This document shows positions 59,790 through 64,000 of a DNA stretch of 64,000 nt, in pieces (position 1 is the stretch's first letter; the number at the start of each line of letters is the position of its first letter). The DNA comes from Trifolium pratense. Taxonomy: Eukaryota; Streptophyta; Magnoliopsida; Fabales; Fabaceae. The stretch spans positions 17,174,001 through 17,238,000 of the forward strand of contig NC_060060.1 of the NCBI RefSeq assembly GCF_020283565.1, read 5' to 3'. A program made the translations under genes and the position numbers. The notes below the pieces were generated by a model. It was not told the DNA's origin. It did no database searches and saw only the letters and a list, made by a program, of their open reading frames with translations.

Positions 59790-60986
59790 GGGTAAATAGG
59801 GTTTTACCCCCTGCAAAATAGGTCAGGTTTACGTTACCCCCTGCAAATTTTTTTTTTTTTGATTACCCCCTGTAAAATGAAGATTCCATCATTTACCCCC
59901 CTCAGTCGATAACATGGATGCTGACTGGACAAAATAGATGACGTGGCACGTACAAGTGGAATTAATTTATTTTATATTTATTTTTTTATTGTCAATTCAT
60001 TAATGAATGTATAATTATTATTTTTTTAATTAAAAAAAAACTGAAAAAAAAAGAGAAAAAAACGATAGTAATTGGGGTTGAAGGTTCATCTTCTTCAATA
60101 TTGCTATAATTTCATCCTTCTCTCCAAAAAAATCAACAACAACAAAAGTTATCCCCTCTCTAGGAAAAGAAAATCAATCAACGACACACCAATATACTCA
60201 ACACCTAAATCTTCATCACTTATTTATTCATCATCTTCAAACCCAAATCTTCATCACTCAAACCCAAATCATCTAAACCTGTCATCTTGAACGAAACCAA
60301 CATAAGCCTTCATCGTCACCTTCGCCGAAACCCACAGAAACCTTCATCGTCACCTTTGATTTTTGTTTTCAGATCTGGAAAATATTCATTAAACTTAAAG
60401 TTCTGGAAAATATTCCTTGTTAACACAAAAAAGTTCATCAAACTGTAGATCTGGAAAATATTCATTAAACTTAAATTAATAACTCAAACCTTTATCCAAG
60501 AATTGAAGAGTTTTGGAAAGTTTAAATTTTTTGTTACTTTGGCTTAGTTTTGTATCGTATAGTTGTGATTATAGAAGATAAATAATTTAGGGTTGTTAAT
60601 AAGATGTGAAATTTGAGAGAAATTTGGGTAAGAAGATTTTGTTGATTGTGTGGGATTTGATTTGTGATTACACCGAGAAAAAGAAGAACAAGAATGTTTA
60701 TAAATAAATTCTATTAACAATTTTTTTTAATTTCTTTTTCTTTTTGAAAAATTAATAATTATATTAAGTTATTTATCTACTTGGCACATAAACTTTAATA
60801 AAAAATGAATGAAAAGCCACACATGCATCCCACGTCATCAATTTTGTCCAGTCAACATCCATGTTGTCGACTGAGGGGGATAAATGATGGAATCTTCATT
60901 TTATAGAGGGGTAATCACAAAAAAAAAAATTGCAGGGGGTAACGCAAAACTGACCTATTTTGCAGGGGGTAAAACCCTATTTACCC
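59790..60986. mobile_element. Mutator-like TIR element (1197 bp, 9-bp TSD)
   Basis: Ends GGGTAAATAGGGTTTTACCC and its complement, flanked by ATCTTAAAA at 59781-59789 and 60987-60995. Same terminal family as 13411-14715, but the inverted arms are shorter (about 200-230 bp) and the interior is unique, with a repeated AACCTTCATCGTCACCTT phrase (about 60310 and 60340) that looks exon-like but has no usable ORF. Confidence 0.9.
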
Positions 60987-60995
60987 ATCTTAAAA

Positions 60996-63438
60996 ATATA
61001 CTAGTACACAAAACAGAGGAAAGTACTATTATTATTTACCAAAGAAAAAAGGGGTTTGAAATCATATATAGGTTCAGAACAATTGAATAGCATAGGTATA
61101 CTAGGAATACGTAATTTTTGGGGGATCACACATATGAGTCAAAATAGTAGTAGTAACTGAAGGAGGTAGAGAACAAACCCTTTAAAGGAAACAAGTGTCT
61201 CACATGAAATGCTAGCTTAATTGATATTAAAAATTAAATGTAAAAAATAAAATTAAGAAAAAAATTAAAGAAGATGCTAATTAAGAACTAAGAAAATAAA
61301 TCTTTATAAAGTAATTACAACTCAAATAATAAAAGTTCCAATTACAAAGACATTTGATATTTCAGTGCAACTTCAAATTCGTAAGAGATGTAATTCTCTG
61401 AATTCGTGTGAGATATAATTCTCTATATTTGTGAGTTTTTTTTGTTAAACTCTTTTGTGTATCTGTGTATAAAAAACAAAAATTATATATTTTAAATTAA
61501 AATTTGGATGTCAAATACACAGTCATTTAATTTTTGTATACATATTTATTTTGACAAAAATTTTATATATTTTTTTAATACTTATAAATTGCACACCTTC
61601 CATTCTAGATCCGTAGACTCAACACATAGACTTGACTTATGAACTCATATGTGTTTATGAAAAATAAAAAATTACTTCAAAAATTCGTGTACATGATACA
61701 TATACATAACAAAATACTAATTAACATAATTAACAATTTCAATTTCAAACTCCATAATAAAATCTTATAGTGAAAAACAACCAGAATGAAACAAAAACAG
61801 AGCACAAATAAAAACAATGCATAAAGCAACAACAAAATGAAACAAAAATAGAGCATGCTTGAAAGAACAACACAAAAATAAAAATAAAAACAAAGAATAG
61901 AGATAAAGCATGTGGTGCGAACATGAGTAAAAAAGAAATATTTAACATACTTTTCGGTTTTGTTTTCATAAATAACATTGAACTCGTAAAATCACCTTAC
62001 ACTCAAAGGTTTATCCTATTCTATCTGAGTACATGCAAATTTACCCGAGTCAGAGCGAGTCTACCATGAAAATAAGTCTTGGTGCGAATCAACTCGTTTT
62101 TACGACTACCTAGACTGATAAACTTATACAAGGCTACGAATTAAGTCACAAGTCTCACAAGCATGCATGTATCACTCTCGACTGTATATCTTCTATTTTG
62201 CATTTATTATAAAAGTTAATGCATCGCTACATGATAAATGTACTAAACATTCTTCTATATCTCTTTAATTTATACCCTTTTTTGTTTCTAATTTGCTTGA
62301 ATTGATTCAAATTAGAAGAAGAAAAGAGTTAAAGATAAAAATAAGCACATACAATATCACAAAGAGTATACTAATAAAGTGAACGCATCAATGGACTTAG
62401 TTTCGATGAATTAAAAAATTGGAATAGTCATGCGGTCCTAAATTTTAAATTGTACGATCTTAATTGAATGATCTAGATATTATATCAAAATTTTATATAA
62501 ATAAAAAATTAAAAAATCATCTTAAAATTAAAATCATCTTATCTTAAGAAAAGGTTGTGATGAGTACATATATACATGAGTCACTTGATCCAAATTTAAA
62601 CATCAATACTAGTACATGTACTCCGTAGTCATATAGAATGAGACGATGGAGTAAAGTAAAGTTAACATTGAACCTTACTACCTCACCTCATTTATCACTT
62701 TTGAAGGAGTAGAGTATAGCTATAGGTAGGAGCCTAGAACTGTAAGAGTAGGTAGGTATAGGTAGGTAGGTAGACACAGCTAGACACGCATAATGCATAC
62801 TAAATCTGAAAAACACAAAACAAAGACTACTTCAAATAATTTATTCATCATTACGTTATGATTCAATTCAATACTCGTTACAAGAGTATTAGTACACGTG
62901 TCACGTCAATGTCGTGGACGACACAATTGAATGAATGAATAGTATTCACTGTCATCCGTCAGATCTGAATCAGTATAAAAACCTGCCATGCATGACAACC
63001 CTTTGTATTTGTATTGAGAAGATGAATGAATGAAGGAAGGTAGAAAACGACCACTGAGGTGACTCCTATTTTGACGCCCTTGTTTTCATCTTCCATGCGT
63101 AGTTAGTTGTACGTCGTCGTTTTGTAGTTTCTGTTTGAGTAGCTCGAGAGAGAGACTTTGCATCAAAATGTTGCTGTGTAAGGGTCCATGTTAGCTCTGT
63201 ACCTCACACTGTGTAGCATCGAATTTTCATGCAATCAATTTAATGTTCAGTATATTGTTGTCAGACCACATTAAATGCATGGACTACAGTACAAGTACCT
63301 AGCTAGCTAGGAAGGAGTATATTTTATCATCAAACTAATTTTATTACTTAACTCATCAAATACTTGCCACAACATACTCGACTAATCTCATTCGTAAATT
63401 AGATCAGATTATCCGAATTAAACTAAAGTTGTGAGGAC
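60996..63438. other. Gene-poor spacer near window end
   Basis: No gene. A TATA-like AGTATAAAAACC at about 62970 and a run of less AT-rich sequence to 63300 could be a promoter or non-coding transcript, without further support. GTAGGTAGG repeats at 62751-62771. Confidence 0.3.
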
Positions 63439-63599
63439 TGTTAAATAATAGTTATATTATATTATTGTAGGGGTAGTTTAGTCTTTTATAATCCCTAATT
63501 TATATACTCTATTGTAACTCTTGTTCCTCATGTTTTTTGGTTTATTGTAATGGAAAACCCTAGCCTCCTTTTCTCTTTGAATAATCTCAATAGTTAACA
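63439..63599 (+). mobile_element. Short copia-type LTR at window edge
   Basis: 161 bp, TGTTAAATAATAG...CAATAGTTAACA, with 6-bp inverted ends TGTTAA/TTAACA. It is followed at once by TGGTATCAAAGAGC (63600-63613), a tRNA-Met-like primer-binding site. The interior runs off the window and shows no gag ORF in the first 390 bp, so it may be a TRIM or the start of a copia element. Confidence 0.7.
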
Positions 63600-64000
63600 T
63601 GGTATCAAAGAGCTTGGTTAATCCATTAGCAATTTGTTGAAGATAAATAAAAGTGTGTATTTGTTGTTGGCTATTTTTATTGATTTCTTGAATTGATATT
63701 CTCTGCTCTTGCTATTGGATTGGATCGCACACTTTGGTCAAAATGATGCTTTGAAGTCGATGCCAATTTCAAAGGAGATTAACATCTTTAGGTTGTGATT
63801 TTTCATGATTATTTCAATTTGTGATTTAATTAGTTATTGTTTAGAAGGAAGGTTACGTAAGTGTTGGCTTATTTGAATGCTTAAGCAATTCTTTTGCAAT
63901 ATTTCTATTGAGGAGCAAGCCTAATTGGTTGGTTTGCATATTGCTTATTGAATTTGTTATTAGTTGGCTCCGTTGAGTTTTGGCATTGGGGGTGATTGGT

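Overview
The window looks like nuclear DNA of a flowering plant, most likely a cool-season legume (Medicago/Trifolium/pea type). The reasons are AT-rich intergenic DNA, GT-AG introns, an intact KANADI-class gene, legume-style F-box genes of the At2g35280 type, and many nested plant transposons. The species assignment is inference. I see no prokaryotic operon, tRNA/rRNA gene or CRISPR array.

Layout. 1-8.9 kb: a tandem segmental duplication. Each copy carries one intact F-box gene on the minus strand (2306-3031 and 6250-6987). Each also carries a different remnant of one histone-demethylase (JmjC) gene: the C5HC2 zinc finger in copy 1 (736-1382) and a JmjC-core scrap in copy 2 (5832-5945). 9.4-16.2 kb: a minus-strand, non-autonomous Ty3/gypsy Athila-like LTR element with target-site duplication (TSD) AAGTG, interrupted by a 1.3-kb foldback Mutator-like element with a 9-bp TSD. 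16.2-19.0 kb: more Mutator-type MITEs and a third partial copy of the duplicated block. 19.0-27.7 kb: a complete-looking, very young plus-strand Athila-like element (TSD CATAC, 1231-bp LTRs with no difference seen). It has a gag-protease ORF and a second 'putative plant transposon protein' ORF but no reverse transcriptase or integrase. 27.7-43.7 kb: gene-poor DNA with a minisatellite, LINE and SINE fragments, a TRIM, a solo LTR and nested MITEs. 43.7-50.3 kb: one well-resolved host gene, a six-exon KANADI2-type GARP transcription factor (407 aa), with a long CT repeat upstream and MITEs/SINE in its introns. 50.3-64 kb: gene-poor DNA with MITEs, SINEs, a LINE tail, a second solo LTR, a second GGGTAAATAG Mutator-like element and, at the edge, a copia-type LTR with primer-binding site.

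Most notable signals. (1) Arrays of a GC-rich hairpin motif, CACGCGCGGCGTG, sit just upstream of the TATA box in the LTRs of both Athila-like elements. A further array lies between the two ORFs of the intact element. (2) A hairpin straight after the polyprotein ORF has different but still complementary stems around the same AGGCAA loop in the two elements. (3) Several Mutator-type elements here have exact 9-bp TSDs, one of them almost a complete 1.3-kb palindrome. (4) A 5'-truncated LINE carrying only an RNase H domain sits exactly inside the terminal repeat of another transposon.
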